DNA of 64,000 nucleotides, from contig OX638132.1 of assembly GCA_951804985.1 (NCBI GenBank), positions 18,581,529 through 18,645,528 on the forward strand, in the 5' to 3' direction. Below are positions 20,501 to 34,206 of the stretch, in pieces. The notes below the pieces were generated by a model. That model ran no database searches. It saw only the letters and a list, made by a program, of their open reading frames with translations, and was not told where the DNA came from. The translations under genes were made by a program, and so were the position numbers. Within the stretch, counting starts at the first letter, position 1, and every line of letters begins with the position of its first letter. Source of the DNA: Dryomyza anilis. Its lineage: Eukaryota; Arthropoda; Insecta; Diptera; Dryomyzidae.

Positions 20501-23500
20501 TTCGACCCTCTAGGACGCTCCGTTTAGGAGTTGTAGCCATTTAAAGAAATTGTTTGAAAATCGAAATTCAAAACCCGATTTCAGAGGAACCGCTCAATCG
20601 AATTATATGAAATTTGCAGTGATTTCTGCTGAAATATATTTCTATAAAATGCTTTCGACCCTCTAGGACGCTCCGTTTAGGAGTTATAGCCATTTAAAGA
20701 AATTGTTTGAAAATCGAAATTCAAAACCCGATTTCTGAGGAACCGCTCAATCGAATTATATGAAATTTCTGCTGAAATATATTTCTATAAAATGCGCCTA
20801 CTTTCGACCCTCTAGGACGCTCCGTTTAGGAGTTATAGCCATTTAAAGAAATTGTTTGAAAATCGAAATTCAAAACCCGATTTCTGAGGAACCGCTCAAT
20901 CGAATTATATGAAATTTGCAGTGAATTCTGCTGAAATATATTTCTATAAAATGCGCCTACTTTCGACCCTCTAGGACGCTCCGTTTAGGAGTTATAGCCA
21001 TTTAAAGAAGTTTTTTGAAAATCGAAATTCAAAACCCGATTTCTGAGGAACCGCTCAATCGAATTATATGAAATTTGCAGTGAATTCTGCTGAAATATAT
21101 TTCTATAAAATGCGCCTACTTTCGACCCTCTAGGACGCTCCGTTTAGGAGTTATAGCCATTTAAAGAAATTGTTTGAAAATCGAAATTCAAAACCCGATT
21201 TCAGAGGAACCGCTCAATCGAATTATATGAAATTTGCAGTGATTTCTGCTGAAATATATTTCTATAAAATGCTTTCGACCCTCTAGGACGCTCCGTTTAG
21301 GAGTTATAGCCATTAAAGAAGTTTTTTGAAAATCGAAATTCAAAACCCGATTTCTGAGGAATCGCTCAATCGAATTATATGAAATTTGCAGTGAATTCTG
21401 CTAAAATATATTTCTATAAAATGCGCCTACTTTCGACCCTCTAGGACGCTCCGTTTAGGAGTTATAGCCATTTAAAGAAATTTTTTGAAAATCGAAATTC
21501 AAAACCCGATTTCTGAGGAATCGCTCAATCGAATTATATGAAATTTGCAGTGAATTCTGCTGAAATATATTTCTATAAAATGCGCCTACTTTCGACCCTC
21601 TAGGACGCTCCGTTTAGGAGTTATAGCCATTTAAAGAAATTTTTTGAAAATCGAAATTCAAAACCCGATTTCTGAGGAATCGCTCAATCGAATTATATGA
21701 AATTTGCAGTGAATTCTGCTGAAATATATTTCTATAAAATGCGCCTACTTTCGACCCTCTAGGACGCTCCGTTTAGGAGTTATAGCCATTTAAAGAAGTT
21801 TTTTGAAAATCGAAATTCAAAACCCGATTTCTGAGGAACCGCTCAATCGAATTATATGAAATTTCTGCTGAAATATATTTCTATAAAATGCGCCTACTTT
21901 CGACCCTCTAGGACGCTCCGTTTAGGAGTTATAGCCATTTAAAGAAATTGTTTGAAAATCGAAATTCAAAACCCGATTTCAGAGGAACCGCTCAATCGAA
22001 TTATATGAAATTTGCAGTGATTTCTGCTGAAATATATTTCTATAAAATGCTTTCGACCCTCTAGGACGCTCCGTTTAGGAGTTATAGCCATTTAAAGAAA
22101 TTGTTTGAAAATCGAAATTCAAAACCCGATTTCTGAGGAACCGCTCAATCGAATTATATGAAATTTCTGCTGAAATATATTTCTATAAAATGCGCCTACT
22201 TTCGACCCTCTAGGACGCTCCGTTTAGGAGTTATAGCCATTTAAAGAAATTGTTTGAAAATCGAAATTCAAAACCCGATTTCTGAGGAACCGCTCAATCG
22301 AATTATATGAAATTTGCAGTGAATTCTGCTGAAATATATTTCTATAAAATGCGCCTACTTTCGACCCTCTAGGACGCTCCGTTTAGGAGTTATAGCCATT
22401 TAAAGAAATTGTTTGAAAATCGAAATTCAAAACCCGATTTCTGAGGAACCGCTCAATCGAATTATATGAAATTTCTGCTGAAATATATTTCTATAAAATG
22501 CGCCTACTTTCGACCCTCTAGGACGCTCCGTTTAGGAGTTGTAGCCATTTAAAGAAATTGTTTGAAAATCGAAATTCAAAACCCGATTTCAGAGGAACCG
22601 CTCAATCGAATTATATGAAATTTGCAGTGATTTCTGCTGAAATATATTTCTATAAAATGCTTTCGACCCTCTAGGACGCTCCGTTTAGGAGTTATAGCCA
22701 TTTAAAGAAATTGTTTGAAAATCGAAATTCAAAACCCGATTTCTGAGGAACCGCTCAATCGAATTATATGAAATTTCTGCTGAAATATATTTCTATAAAA
22801 TGCGCCTACTTTCGACCCTCTAGGACGCTCCGTTTAGGAGTTATAGCCATTTAAAGAAATTGTTTGAAAATCGAAATTCAAAACCCGATTTCTGAGGAAC
22901 CGCTCAATCGAATTATATGAAATTTGCAGTGAATTCTGCTGAAATATATTTCTATAAAATGCGCCTACTTTCGACCCTCTAGGACGCTCCGTTTAGGAGT
23001 TATAGCCATTTAAAGAAGTTTTTTGAAAATCGAAATTCAAAACCCGATTTCTGAGGAACCGCTCAATCGAATTATATGAAATTTGCAGTGAATTCTGCTG
23101 AAATATATTTCTATAAAATGCGCCTACTTTCGACCCTCTAGGACGCTCCGTTTAGGAGTTATAGCCATTTAAAGAAATTGTTTGAAAATCGAAATTCAAA
23201 ACCCGATTTCAGAGGAACCGCTCAATCGAATTATATGAAATTTGCAGTGATTTCTGCTGAAATATATTTCTATAAAATGCTTTCGACCCTCTAGGACGCT
23301 CCGTTTAGGAGTTATAGCCATTAAAGAAGTTTTTTGAAAATCGAAATTCAAAACCCGATTTCTGAGGAACCGCTCAATCGAATTATATGAAATTTCTGCT
23401 GAAATATATTTCTATAAAATGCGCCTACTTTCGACCCTCTAGGACGCTCCGTTTAGGAGTTATAGCCATTTAAAGAAATTGTTTGAAAATCGAAATTCAA

Positions 23501-26500
23501 AACCCGATTTCTGAGGAACCGCTCAATCGAATTATATGAAATTTGCAGTGAATTCTGCTGAAATATATTTCTATAAAATGCGCCTACTTTCGACCCTCTA
23601 GGACGCTCCGTTTAGGAGTTATAGCCATTTAAAGAAGTTTTTTGAAAATCGAAATTCAAAACCCGATTTCTGAGGAACCGCTCAATCGAATTATATGAAA
23701 TTTGCAGTGAATTCTGCTGAAATATATTTCTATAAAATGCGCCTACTTTCGACCCTCTAGGACGTTTAGGAGTTATAGCCATTTAAAGAAGTTTTTTGAA
23801 AATCGAAATTCAAAACCCGATTTCTGAGGAACCGCTCAATCGAATTATATGAAATTTGCAGTGATTTCTGCTGAAATATATTTCTATAAAATGCTTTCGA
23901 CCCTCTAGGACGCTCCGTTTAGGAGTTATAGCCATTTAAAGAAGTTTTTTGAAAATCGAAATTTAAAACCCGATTTCTGAGGAATCGCTCAATCGAATTA
24001 TATGAAATTTGCAGTGAATTCTGCTGAAATATATTTCTATAAAATGAGCCTACTTTCGACCCTCTAGGACGCTCCGTTTAGGAGTTATAGCCATTTAAAG
24101 AAATTTTTTGAAAATCGAAATTCAAAACCCGATTTCTGAGGAATCGCTCAATCGAATTATATGAAATTTGCAGTGAATTCTGCTGAAATATATTTCTATA
24201 AAATGAGCCTACTTTCGACCCTCTAGGACGCTCCGTTTAGGAGTTATAGCCATTTAAAGAAATTTTTTGAAAATCGAAATTCAAAACCCGATTTCTGAGG
24301 AATCGCTCAATCGAATTATATGAAATTTGCAGTGATTTCTGCTGAAATATATTTCTATAAAATGCGCCTACTTTCGACCCTCTAGGACGCTCCGTTTAGG
24401 AGTTATAGCCATTTAAAGAAATTTTTTGAAAATCGAAATTCAAAACCCGATTTCTGAGGAACCGCTCAATCGAATTATATGAAATTTCTGCTGAAATATA
24501 TTTCTATAAAATGCGCCTACTTTCGACCCTCTAGGACGCTCCGTTTAGGAGTTATAGCCATTTAAAGAAATTGTTTGAAAATCGAAATTCAAAACCCGAT
24601 TTCTGAGGAACCGCTCAATCGAATTATATGAAATTTGCAGTGAATTCTGCTGAAATATATTTCTATAAAATGCGCCTACTTTCGACCCTCTAGGACGCTC
24701 CGTTTAGGAGTTATAGCCATTTAAAGAAGTTTTTTGAAAATCGAAATTCAAAACCCGATTTCAGAGGAACCGCTCAATCGAATTATATGAAATTTCTGCT
24801 GAAATATATTTCTATAAAATGCGCCTACTTTCGACCCTCTAGGACGCTCCGTTTAGGAGTTATAGCCATTTAAAGAAATTGTTTGAAAATCGAAATTCAA
24901 AACCCGATTTCTGAGGAACCGCTCAATCGAATTATATGAAATTTGCAGTGAATTCTGCTGAAATATATTTCTATAAAATGCGCCTACTTTCGACCCTCTA
25001 GGACGCTCCGTTTAGGAGTTATAGCCATTTAAAGAAATTTTTTGAAAATCGAAATTCAAAACCCGATTTCTGAGGAACCGCTCAATCGAATTATATGAAA
25101 TTTCTGCTGAAATATATTTCTATAAAATGCGCCTACTTTCGACCCTCTAGGACGCTCCGTTTAGGAGTTATAGTCATTTAAAGAAGTTTTTTGAAAATCG
25201 AAATTCAAAACCCGATTTCTGAGGAACCGCTCAATCGAATTATATGAAATTTGCAGTGATTTCTGCTGAAATATATTTCTATAAAATGCTTTCGACCCTC
25301 TAGGACGCTCCGTTTAGGAGTTATAGCCATTTAAAGAAGTTTTTTGAAAATCGAAATTCAAAACCCGATTTCTGAGGAATCGCTCAATCGAATTATATGA
25401 AATTTGCAGTGAATTCTGCTGAAATATATTTCTATAAAATGCGCCTACTTTCGACCCTCTAGGACGCTCCGTTTAGGAGTTATAGCCATTTAAAGAAATT
25501 GTTTGAAAATCGAAATTCAAAACCCGATTTCAGAGGAACCGCTCAATCGAATTATATGAAATTTCTGCTGAAATATATTTCTATAAAATGCGCCTACTTT
25601 CGACCCTCTAGGACGCTCCGTTTAGGAGTTATAGCCATTTAAAGAAATTTTTTGAAAATCGAAATTCAAAACCCGATTTCTGAGGAACCGCTCAATCGAA
25701 TTATATGAAATTTCTGCTGAAATATATTTCTATAAAATGCGCCTACTTTCGACCCTCTAGGACGCTCCGTTTAGGAGTTATAGCCATTTAAAGAAATTGT
25801 TTGAAAATCGAAATTCAAAACCCGATTTCTGAGGAACCGCTCAATCGAATTATATGAAATTTGCAGTGAATTCTGCTGAAATATATTTCTATAAAATGCG
25901 CCTACTTTCGACCCTATAGGACGCTCCGTTTAGGAGTTATAGCCATTTAAAGAAGTTTTTTGAAAATCGAAATTCAAAACCCGATTTCTGAGGAATCGCT
26001 CAATCGAATTATATGAAATTTGCAGTGAATTCTGCTGAAATATATTTCTATAAAATGCGCCTACTTTCGACCCTCTAGGACGCTCCGTTTAGGAGTTATA
26101 GCCATTTAAAGAAATTGTTTGAAAATCGAAATTCAAAACCCGATTTCTGTGGAACCGCTCAATCGAATTATATGAAATTTGCAGTGAATTCTGCTGAAAT
26201 ATATTTCTATAAAATGCGCCTACTTTCGACCCTCTAGGACGCTCCGTTTAGGAGTTATAGCCATTTAAAGAAGTTTTTTGAAAATCGAAATTCAAAACAC
26301 GATTTCTGAGGAACCGCTCAATCGAATTATATGAAATTTGCAGCCTACTTTAGACCCTCTAGGACGCTCCGTTTAGGAGTTATAGCCATTTAAAGACATT
26401 TTTTGAAAATCGAAATTCATAACTTGATTTCTGAGGAATCGCTCAATCGAATTATATGAAATTTCTGCTGAAATATATTTCTATAAAATGCGCCTACTTT

Positions 26501-28510
26501 CGACCCTCTAGGACGCTCCGTTTAGGAGTTATAGCCATTTAAAGAAGTTTTTTGAAAATCGAAATTCAAAACCCGATTTCTGAGGAATCGCTCAATCGAA
26601 TTATATGAAATTTGCAGTGAATTCTGCTGAAATATATTTCTATAAAATGCGCCTACTTTCGACCCTCTAGGACGCTCCGTTTAGGAGTTATTTTAGACCC
26701 TCTAGGACGCTCCGTTTAAGAGTTATAGCCATTTAAAGAAATAGAAATTCAAAACCCGATTTCTGAGCCATTTAAAGACATTTTTTGAAAATCGAAATTC
26801 AAAACTCGATTTCTGAGGAACCGCTCAATCGAATTATATGAAATTTGCAGTGAATTCTGCTGAAATATATTTCTATAAAATGCGCCTACATTCGACCCTC
26901 TAGGACGCTCCGTTTAGGAGTTATAGCCATTTAAAGAAATTTTTTGAAAATCGAAATTCAAAACCCGATTTCTGAGGAACCGCTCAATCGAATTATATGA
27001 AATTTGCAGTGGTTTCTGCTGAAATATATTTCTATAAAATGAGCCGACTTTAGACCCTCTAGGACGCTCCGTTTAGGAGTTATAGCCATTTAAAGACATT
27101 TTTTGAAAATCGAATCGAAATCGAATTATATGAAATTTCTGCTGAAATATATTTCTATAAAATGCGCCTACTTTCGACCCTCTAGGACGCTCCGTTTAGG
27201 AGTTATAGCCATTTAAAGAAATTTTTTGAACTCGATTTCTGAGGAACCGCTCAATCGAATTATATGAAATTTGCAGTGAATTCTGCTGAAATATATTTCT
27301 ATAAAATGCGCCTACTTTCGACCCTCTAGGACGCTCCGTTTAGGAATTATAGCCATTTAAAGAAGTTTTTTGAAAATCGAAATTCAAAACCGATTTCGGA
27401 GGAACCGCTCAATCGAATTATATGAAATTTGCAGTGGTTTCTGCTGAAATATATTTCTATAAAATGAGCCGACTTTAGACCCTCTAGGACGCTCCGTTTA
27501 GGAGTTATAGCCATTTAAAGACATTTTTTGAAAATCGAATCGAAATCGAATTATATGAAATTTCTGCTGAAATATATTTCTATAAAATGCGCCTACTTTC
27601 GACCCTCTAGGACGCTCCGTTTAGGAGTTATAGCCATTTAAAGAAATTTTTTGAACTCGATTTCTGAGGAACCGCTCAATCGAATTATATGAAATTTGCA
27701 GTGAATTCTGCTGAAATATATTTCTATAAAATGCGCCTACTTTCGACCCTCTAGGACGCTCCGTTTAGGAATTATAGCCATTTAAAGAAGTTTTTTGAAA
27801 ATCGAAATTCAAAACCGATTTCGGAGGAACCGCTCAATCGAATTATATGAAATTTGCTGTGGTTTCTGCTGAAATATATTTCTATAAAATGAGCCTACTT
27901 TAGACCCTCTAGGACGCTCCGTTTAGGAGTTATAACCATTTAAAGAAATAGAAATTCAAAACCCGATTTCTGAGCCATTTAAAGACATTTTTTGAAAATC
28001 GAAATTCAAAACTCGATTTCTGAGGAACCGCTCAATCGAATTATATGAAATTTGCAGTGAATTCTGCTGAAATATATTTCTATAAAATGCGCCTACTATC
28101 GACCCTCTTGGACGCTCCGTTTAGGAGTTATAGCCATTTAAAGAAGTTTTTTGAAAATCGAAATTCAAAACCCGATTTCTGAGGAACCGCTCAATCGAAT
28201 TATATGAAATTTGCAGTGAATTCTGCTGAAATATATTTCTATAAAATGAGCCTACTTTAGACCCTCTAGGACGCTCCGTTTAGGAGTTATAGCCATTTAA
28301 AGAAATAGAAATTCAAAACCCGATTTCTGAGCCATTTAAAGACATTTTTTGAAAATCGAAATTCAAAACTCGATTTCTGAGGAACCGCTCAATCGAATTA
28401 TATGAAATTTGCTGTGGTTTCTGCTGAAATATATTTCTATAAAATTCTTTCGACCCTCTAGGACGCTCCGTTTAGGAGTTATATTTATTTAAAGACATTT
28501 TTTGAAAATC
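17546..28510. repeat. 11-kb satellite array, 149/153/159-bp monomers in higher-order tetramers
   Basis: Roughly 70 head-to-tail monomers recognisable by GACGCTCCGTTTAGGAGTTA. Three classes are seen: A, full length, 159 bp; B, lacking the 10 bases GCAGTGAATT, 149 bp; and C, lacking 6 bases at AAAATGCGCCTACTTTCG, 153 bp. In 20.0-23.9 kb they follow fixed orders C-B-A-B and C-B-A-A. Spacings between C markers at 20041, 20651, 21271, 22049, 22659, 23279 and 23893 are 610, 620, 778, 610, 620 and 614 bp, matching the monomer sums. The edges are less regular, especially 26.3-28.5 kb, where truncated and fused monomers occur. No coding potential. Confidence 0.97.
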
Positions 28511-29052
28511 ACATCAGTGCCTGATTCAAAATGTGACGCTATTCGAAGTTGCTATCCTGATCAGGTTGCCAGATTAGGCTTCTTGATTTTATCCATATCC
28601 TGACCTTATATTATTCGATGTATATTTAAAATCTACCGAAAGTGCTTTTATCAAATACGAGTCCTTTCAAAAACATAATTTTAGGAACACACAAAGTTGT
28701 ATTAATAACAATGCAATGATAAAAGGTCATCGTTATGAGTCTAAATGATAAAATTCAAAATTTTCAAAAATGAATTTGATCTTCTTTTGGTTTTATGTTT
28801 AACATTTATTTATTAGAATATTTCATTTATTAGAATTTATTTTAATAGGTGTGAGATCCGATTTCATTAACTAGACTTTAAAGAATGGGTTTGGTTGCCT
28901 TTCGTGGATTTGAAATTAGGATTACCTCAGTCGACCCTGATCAGGATCATTTCAGGTGGCCTTTGGTAGGGAAACCTTATCGTATTCTGATCATGGACGG
29001 ATGCGAAATAAGGCGAAACTTTAAACATTTCCACTCGGGACGTTCATTATAA
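28511..29052. other. Gene-free stretch next to satellite
   Basis: Less AT-rich patches with repeated CTGATCAGG words (28557, 28939), but no recognised gene or element. Confidence 0.5.
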
Positions 29053-29175
29053 TGTCGGTGATATTGCAAAACCGCCTAACTGCATGTGAAAATTACGCCT
29101 CATTTTGTGTTATAATCGTGTTTTTAATGATATGTTTATCGTATAAAATAGATAAATGCCATTATAAATTATTAA
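29053..29175. mobile_element. MITE, TCGGTGATACTG family, partial copy
   Basis: Starts TGTCGGTGATATTGCAAAAC and continues with GTGAAAATTACGCCTCATTT, matching the copy at 14731 and the ends of the copy at 48146. The far half is missing. Confidence 0.65.
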
Positions 29176-29529
29176 ATTTAAATTATTATTATATTTAAAT
29201 TTTAATATAAAATTTTAATTGAAATAAAAGGTTTAGTAAAAATTGCTAGTTTTCCATTCATAACCACATCATTCAGACTTCGTTTGTGGTTCAAACGACG
29301 CAGATGATTCAACTTACCGCAGCACTTGGAATGCGATTCAAAAGTGCAGTATGCTACTTATGCAAGGACGCGATGTTACTTTCCAACATTCAGTCATTTC
29401 TTGTCTAAGAGCCAATGGTAGAGACGAAAGACAGACAGACGACGGGAAGTTGAGTATTTTGTATTCGGAGTAGTCTGAGTTATACCAATAAAAAAAACTT
29501 ACAACAGGCAACAAATTCCAAAGAAAAAA
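29176..29529. other. Gene-free stretch
   Basis: 29270-29460 is somewhat richer in G+C. On the minus strand a short Cys-containing frame ends at a donor-like GTAAGT near 29314, but it is too short to call an exon. Confidence 0.4.
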
Positions 29530-29727
29530 AAGCGAGGGTATTTTAAAACTGAGACTATCTTTGTTTTATATATCTTTTATTTTTTTATAAAAAAAAGTGA
29601 GGGTATTTTAAAACTGAGACTATAGTCTTTGTTTTATATATCTTTTATTTTTTTATAAAAAAAAGTGAGGGTATTTTAAAACTGAGACTATAGTCTTTGT
29701 TTTATATATCTTTTATTTTTTTATATA
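29530..29727. repeat. Three-unit tandem repeat of 65-68 bp
   Basis: GAGGGTATTTTAAAACTGAG recurs at 29534, 29599 and 29667. Units 2 and 3 are almost identical and differ from unit 1 by a 4-base AGTC insertion. Confidence 0.85.
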
Positions 29728-31980
29728 TTTTAACCGTTTCTATATCAGTAGCACACACTACTTCTGTGTGGTTTTAAATAGGATTTATTTTTTATTATAC
29801 ATAAATATTTATTTATTTATAAAACTAAGTTCAGTATTTTTGTTTTCGACTTGCATTGCATACTTCGAGTCGACTTCGTGTTTTTTTTGCATACTTTAAG
29901 TGCTGCTTGGTATTATTTTAATGCATAATATTCGGCAATTGCTGGAAATATGCCCAATTTTCTGCTGCTGTTATTTTTTTTTGTCTGGTTGGCAACGCAG
30001 CGCATAGGCTTCCGCAACATTTCCGCTTAAACTTAATTTGCATTTATTTGTATAATATTAAACCATCAAGACGGAGCTTAGACTCTACTTAAGTTATGAC
30101 ATAGTGGTGGCGATCCAGTGAATAATGGGAACGAGCTAAAAGAGACCGCCCAATGTCACAATATTTAATCGTACCCTTCACAGCATTGACGGTAATTCTT
30201 TTAGAGAACACGTTCAAACAAACTGCATTAATATAATATATTTGATGGAGTAATATTTTTCTTAAGATATTTACTAGGAACCTCAACTTGTTATTCATCG
30301 TTATAGAGCTTAAACTATCTATGTACATAATTTACATGTACACATTAACATGATTCAAGAGATTGAAGTAAATAATATTGCTTCAATTTAAACATGTAAA
30401 ACATATACGGGAAGTGTGTCTATGTTTTGCAGCAAACATATTATGTTACACGTTAAACAAATGAATTTCCAGGATTTTAAAATAAATATGTTAATAACAA
30501 ATTATAACCAAAGTCATAAAATGAATATCAAAATAATTTAAAAAATTTGGAATTAACGATTACGATTGCAAATATATTATGTTTGCTGCAAACAAATTTT
30601 TTCTTTGCGTGTATAAATTTTGAAATCCTGAGAAGATAACTTGTAAAGTTACTAGATATAGTTATTCGTATTCTTAAAATTTGCCTATAAAAATGTGTTT
30701 CAAAAATCCTCTAAACTTTTGATTTTTTATTTTATGAACATTTTAGATTTACATTATTTAAGTTAAAATTTCATATGTGGATATTATATTAATTACACAT
30801 AAATTATCCGCGATCTAAGTATGATTTATCAAAACCTCATACACAGTTTTTTCAGGTTGCGTAAAGTTTTGGAGTTATTGGGTGAAACAAATATTTGACG
30901 ATTATCGTATTTTTAAACAAATTTTGGACTTAAACTTTTTAAAGATTTGAGTTTTCAATCTGATTTCTTTCGTATTCCACTGAGAATACTGCAACTTATA
31001 TTTTGAAATAAACTGATAAAATTTGGGTGGATCTTACCTAAATTATGACCAGTCATGTGAAAATAATAAACATTTTAAGGTGTACCTATTATTTTTTGCA
31101 TAACATCTATGATTTTCATAATTAAACAAAAGTACCTATTTTGTAGAAAACTTGATCTATAATTCTATGCTTCCTCTTATTTTGTTTTTATAAATCAGCT
31201 TTTAAGTCCTGAGCTTAAAGTCAAATACACAAATTCTATTAAGAAACTTATTTATATTATGAACATATATAGGATATTATTTTATTTAATTTTGAAAGTA
31301 TGAAAATTTACTGGGTGATCGTCTTTTGACACTTTTGTAGGATACTGAGGTACAACCATTAAAAGTAATACATTTATGCAAAGCTGAATTCTTCTTATTT
31401 AAGAATTTGTTAGAATTACTATGAATAATTCAAGAAAAAATTATTATATTTATTAAATGGATCATCACAAAAGAAAATTTAAATCAAAAATTGCTAAAGT
31501 TAATTAGTTTGATTTATGACTTAAAGAGTAATTTTCAGAAACAAATTAATAGGATCCATAGAATTAAAGATCGTGTTTGACACATAATATATACTTTTAT
31601 TGAATTATAAAAACTTTATATATAATGAAATTTCTATTTTTTGCGTCAGATTAATTCGAATTTTATGTTGTTTAATTAAATATAAAATATAAGTATATTC
31701 AATGGAGTACAAAAAAAAAATCAGATCTCAAATCTGTAAAAAATTAAAGTCCAAAATATGTAGTAAAACACGAGAATTGCCATATACTTGTTTTACGTAA
31801 TAACTCAAAAACTTGTGGCAATATGAAAAAAATGATTATGAGGTCATGATTAGAATCATGAAGTCCATCGGAAAATCATACTAAAATGGGAAAAAAAGGC
31901 ACAAATTGTTTATCTAGTGGAATTAAGAGTTTTATAATTTACGTATACGTATTAATAACCCCACATTAATATCCCCAGGA
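29728..31980. other. Gene-free AT-rich stretch
   Basis: No gene. At 30429-30455 and 30566-30592 there are complementary copies of TTTGCAGCAAACATA, perhaps the inverted ends of a small MITE of about 165 bp. The remainder is unremarkable. Confidence 0.45.
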
Positions 31981-32237
31981 AGTATAGGGTATTCGACTTT
32001 AAGTACCGTCCATGTGACTTTACTTTCCTTAATCGTTATTTTTTGAATTAAAGTTATCGTTAGGTTATTGAATTAAAGTTATTTGCGTTGAATATAAATA
32101 TACCTAGACCCATTGAAATTGAATTGACATCTAATGAAATATCAGTGTTTGTTTGATTAATTCAAATTAAACATAACGTAATAATTGTAAACAAAAAACA
32201 AACTGAATATACCCTTTCACTCTTAGTGTAGGGTATA
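31981..32237 (-). repeat. Hairpin-bounded dispersed repeat R1, truncated copy
   Basis: The right end carries CCCTTTCACTCTTAGTGTAG and GGGTATA, the same terminal hairpin as the copies at 37535, 44969 and 50901. Most of the body is missing or diverged. Confidence 0.6.
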
Positions 32238-32310
32238 ATTAAATATTCTTAACTTGAAATGTCTCTGATAAATATTGAAAAGTATTCACTGCTCTCGGAG
32301 TTTTCACTTA

Positions 32311-32695
32311 CACTCAGAGGAAAAACACATTTTAAAATCAAGCACAGTCATAGTTGTTTTTAAAATTTTCAACTTTTGATCATACAACCATGTTTTAACA
32401 ATGCAAAATTTTAATACTAGGTTGAAATACATCGAATCAAAAATTACAACTTTAAATTAAAAATGCATTTCCAATTTTAAGTTGCAACAATCTAATATCA
32501 AGATTGCACCAACTTTGATTTAAGATTATATCAACTTTAAAAAAAAATTAAAAATGCAACGCGTTCTCATTTCAATCTTAAATCAACGTTGTTCGTTGGT
32601 GAATTAAAAAATATCAAGCTTACTCGACTTTCATGACGGATTTTGCTTGATTTAAGGTTGTTTTTGCTTGATTTTACAATGTTTTTCCCTGAGTG
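32311..32695. mobile_element. TA-flanked MITE with CACTCAG ends, 385 bp
   Basis: Ends CACTCAGAGGAAAAACA and the complement TGTTTTTCCCTGAGTG, flanked by TA on both sides (32309-32310, 32696-32697). The similarity extends inward through TTTTAAAATCAAGCA and its counterpart. The interior differs from the 0.88-kb and 0.22-kb elements with like ends. Confidence 0.75.
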
Positions 32696-32697
32696 TA

Positions 32698-33411
32698 CGC
32701 GCCTCTATCTGTATTTCCATTTAACTTCCGTTGTAAGTCAAGTCTTCTACAGTTATTCGAACATGAACTTTGTTTGTAATGTAAATGTGTGATGAGCCCC
32801 AAGAATTTGTTTTTTGATGCACTTGTTTCTCTCACATTTAAAATTCTTTTTCACACAATACGCTTTATACCAACCATATATATATCATTGAGTGATTTGT
32901 GTAATGTTTCCTAGAATCGTCGATTTTTTTTTCGATTTGATTGAACTTAAAATTATTCTACGTATCAACTTGTATATTCTTTTCTGAGGTTCACATTAAT
33001 GTTCAATTATTCATATGCAAATACTTACATGAAGTATTTAAATGTTCAAATAATTACGAGCAAAAAAGGTACGTTTCACTTTTTTTGAGAGAATATTCAA
33101 ATATAAATAAAATAGCAACTAAAATAGGATTAAAAGAGTTATTGCATTTTTATACTTTTCATAAAATACGATATATATTTTCACAGTAAAAGTAAAATTC
33201 ACGCAGTACGCTGATTATAAATATAAATTATTCATTAAAAAAACCTGATGGATTAGCCATTACTTCTATTAAATAAAGGGAATTTTTATATTTTTAAAAT
33301 TGATTTTTATAATACAAATCTAATATTAAAAAAAAAAAAATCAAATTTTAGCAAAAAATTAAAACAAATCAAAAAAAAATACATATTGATAGAATTTTTT
33401 TATTATACAAT
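32698..33411. other. Gene-free stretch
   Basis: AT-rich; an 82-residue frame at 32941-33189 is low-complexity and unrecognised. Confidence 0.45.
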
Positions 33412-34206
33412 TGGGCCATACCACACCAAATCGATCAGCGGTTGGAACTCATCTTCTTCGATTTAAATGAAATTTGCACAAATGATAAAAGGTATCGAGA
33501 TATGCATTGATCATTGATGTTTTATTTTTTCGCCCACTACTTCCAGAGATACAGTGGTTCAAATTTACAAAAAATGGTCCAAAAATCACTTTTTTATGGT
33601 TGTTCATATTTCAATATCTCTTAAAGTTGAAATACCAAAACCTAAGTTCACTTCAAAATTGTCTCTAGTTATTGAGATATATACCATTTTTCGAAAATCG
33701 TCTCCAGTTATTGAGATATATACCATTTTTCGAAAATCGTAAAACCTATATGCCAAAATCAATATCTCAAAAACTAGATTGAATATGATAAAACTGACTT
33801 CATTTAAGAAATCAGAGTTACATATATATTCAGGAATTATTACAACTTTTACTGTAGAAAAAAAATTTTTTTTTCTATACAAAAAATAAATAAAAATTTA
33901 GGAAATTATTTTTTTAAATATGATGCCGTAAATATATCATCTTGAAAATATATCATCTTGCATGAACTTTTATAATAAATTGATGAAAACTCAGTATTTT
34001 TTTCAGAATTTTAAAAAGGGTCCTTTTTATGGACATCAATTTTGAAGTGCAAGGAAATGACCACGGACCACATGTTCCCGTTTAGAAATTACAACTTAAT
34101 TTTTCTTTGAGCCACTGTATCTCTGGAAGTAGTGGGCGAAAAAATAAAAAAAAGGTAAAATCTCAAATTTGACTTTTTTTTGGTCGATTTGGTGTGGAAT
34201 GGCCCA
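33412..34206. mobile_element. 795-bp element with long terminal inverted repeats (TGGGCCATWCCACACC)
   Basis: The left end TGGGCCATACCACACCAAAT and right end ATTTGGTGTGGAATGGCCCA are near-perfect complements. A further inverted pair, CGCCCACTACTTCCAGAGAT at 33531 and its complement near 34117, shows that the complementarity extends more than 100 bp inward. An internal 41-bp unit is tandemly doubled at 33657-33738. No transposase. A rearranged fragment of the family lies at 43283-43445. Confidence 0.75.

Noticed and set aside
17546..28510. CRISPR-like or protein-coding repeat array
   Set aside because: Monomers are contiguous without spacers, contain stops in all frames and occur in a eukaryotic context. 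It is satellite DNA.
29300..29380. Minus-strand mini-exon (YCTFESHSKCC) followed by GTAAGT
   Set aside because: Only about 13 codons are open and no partner exon was found downstream; too short to support.
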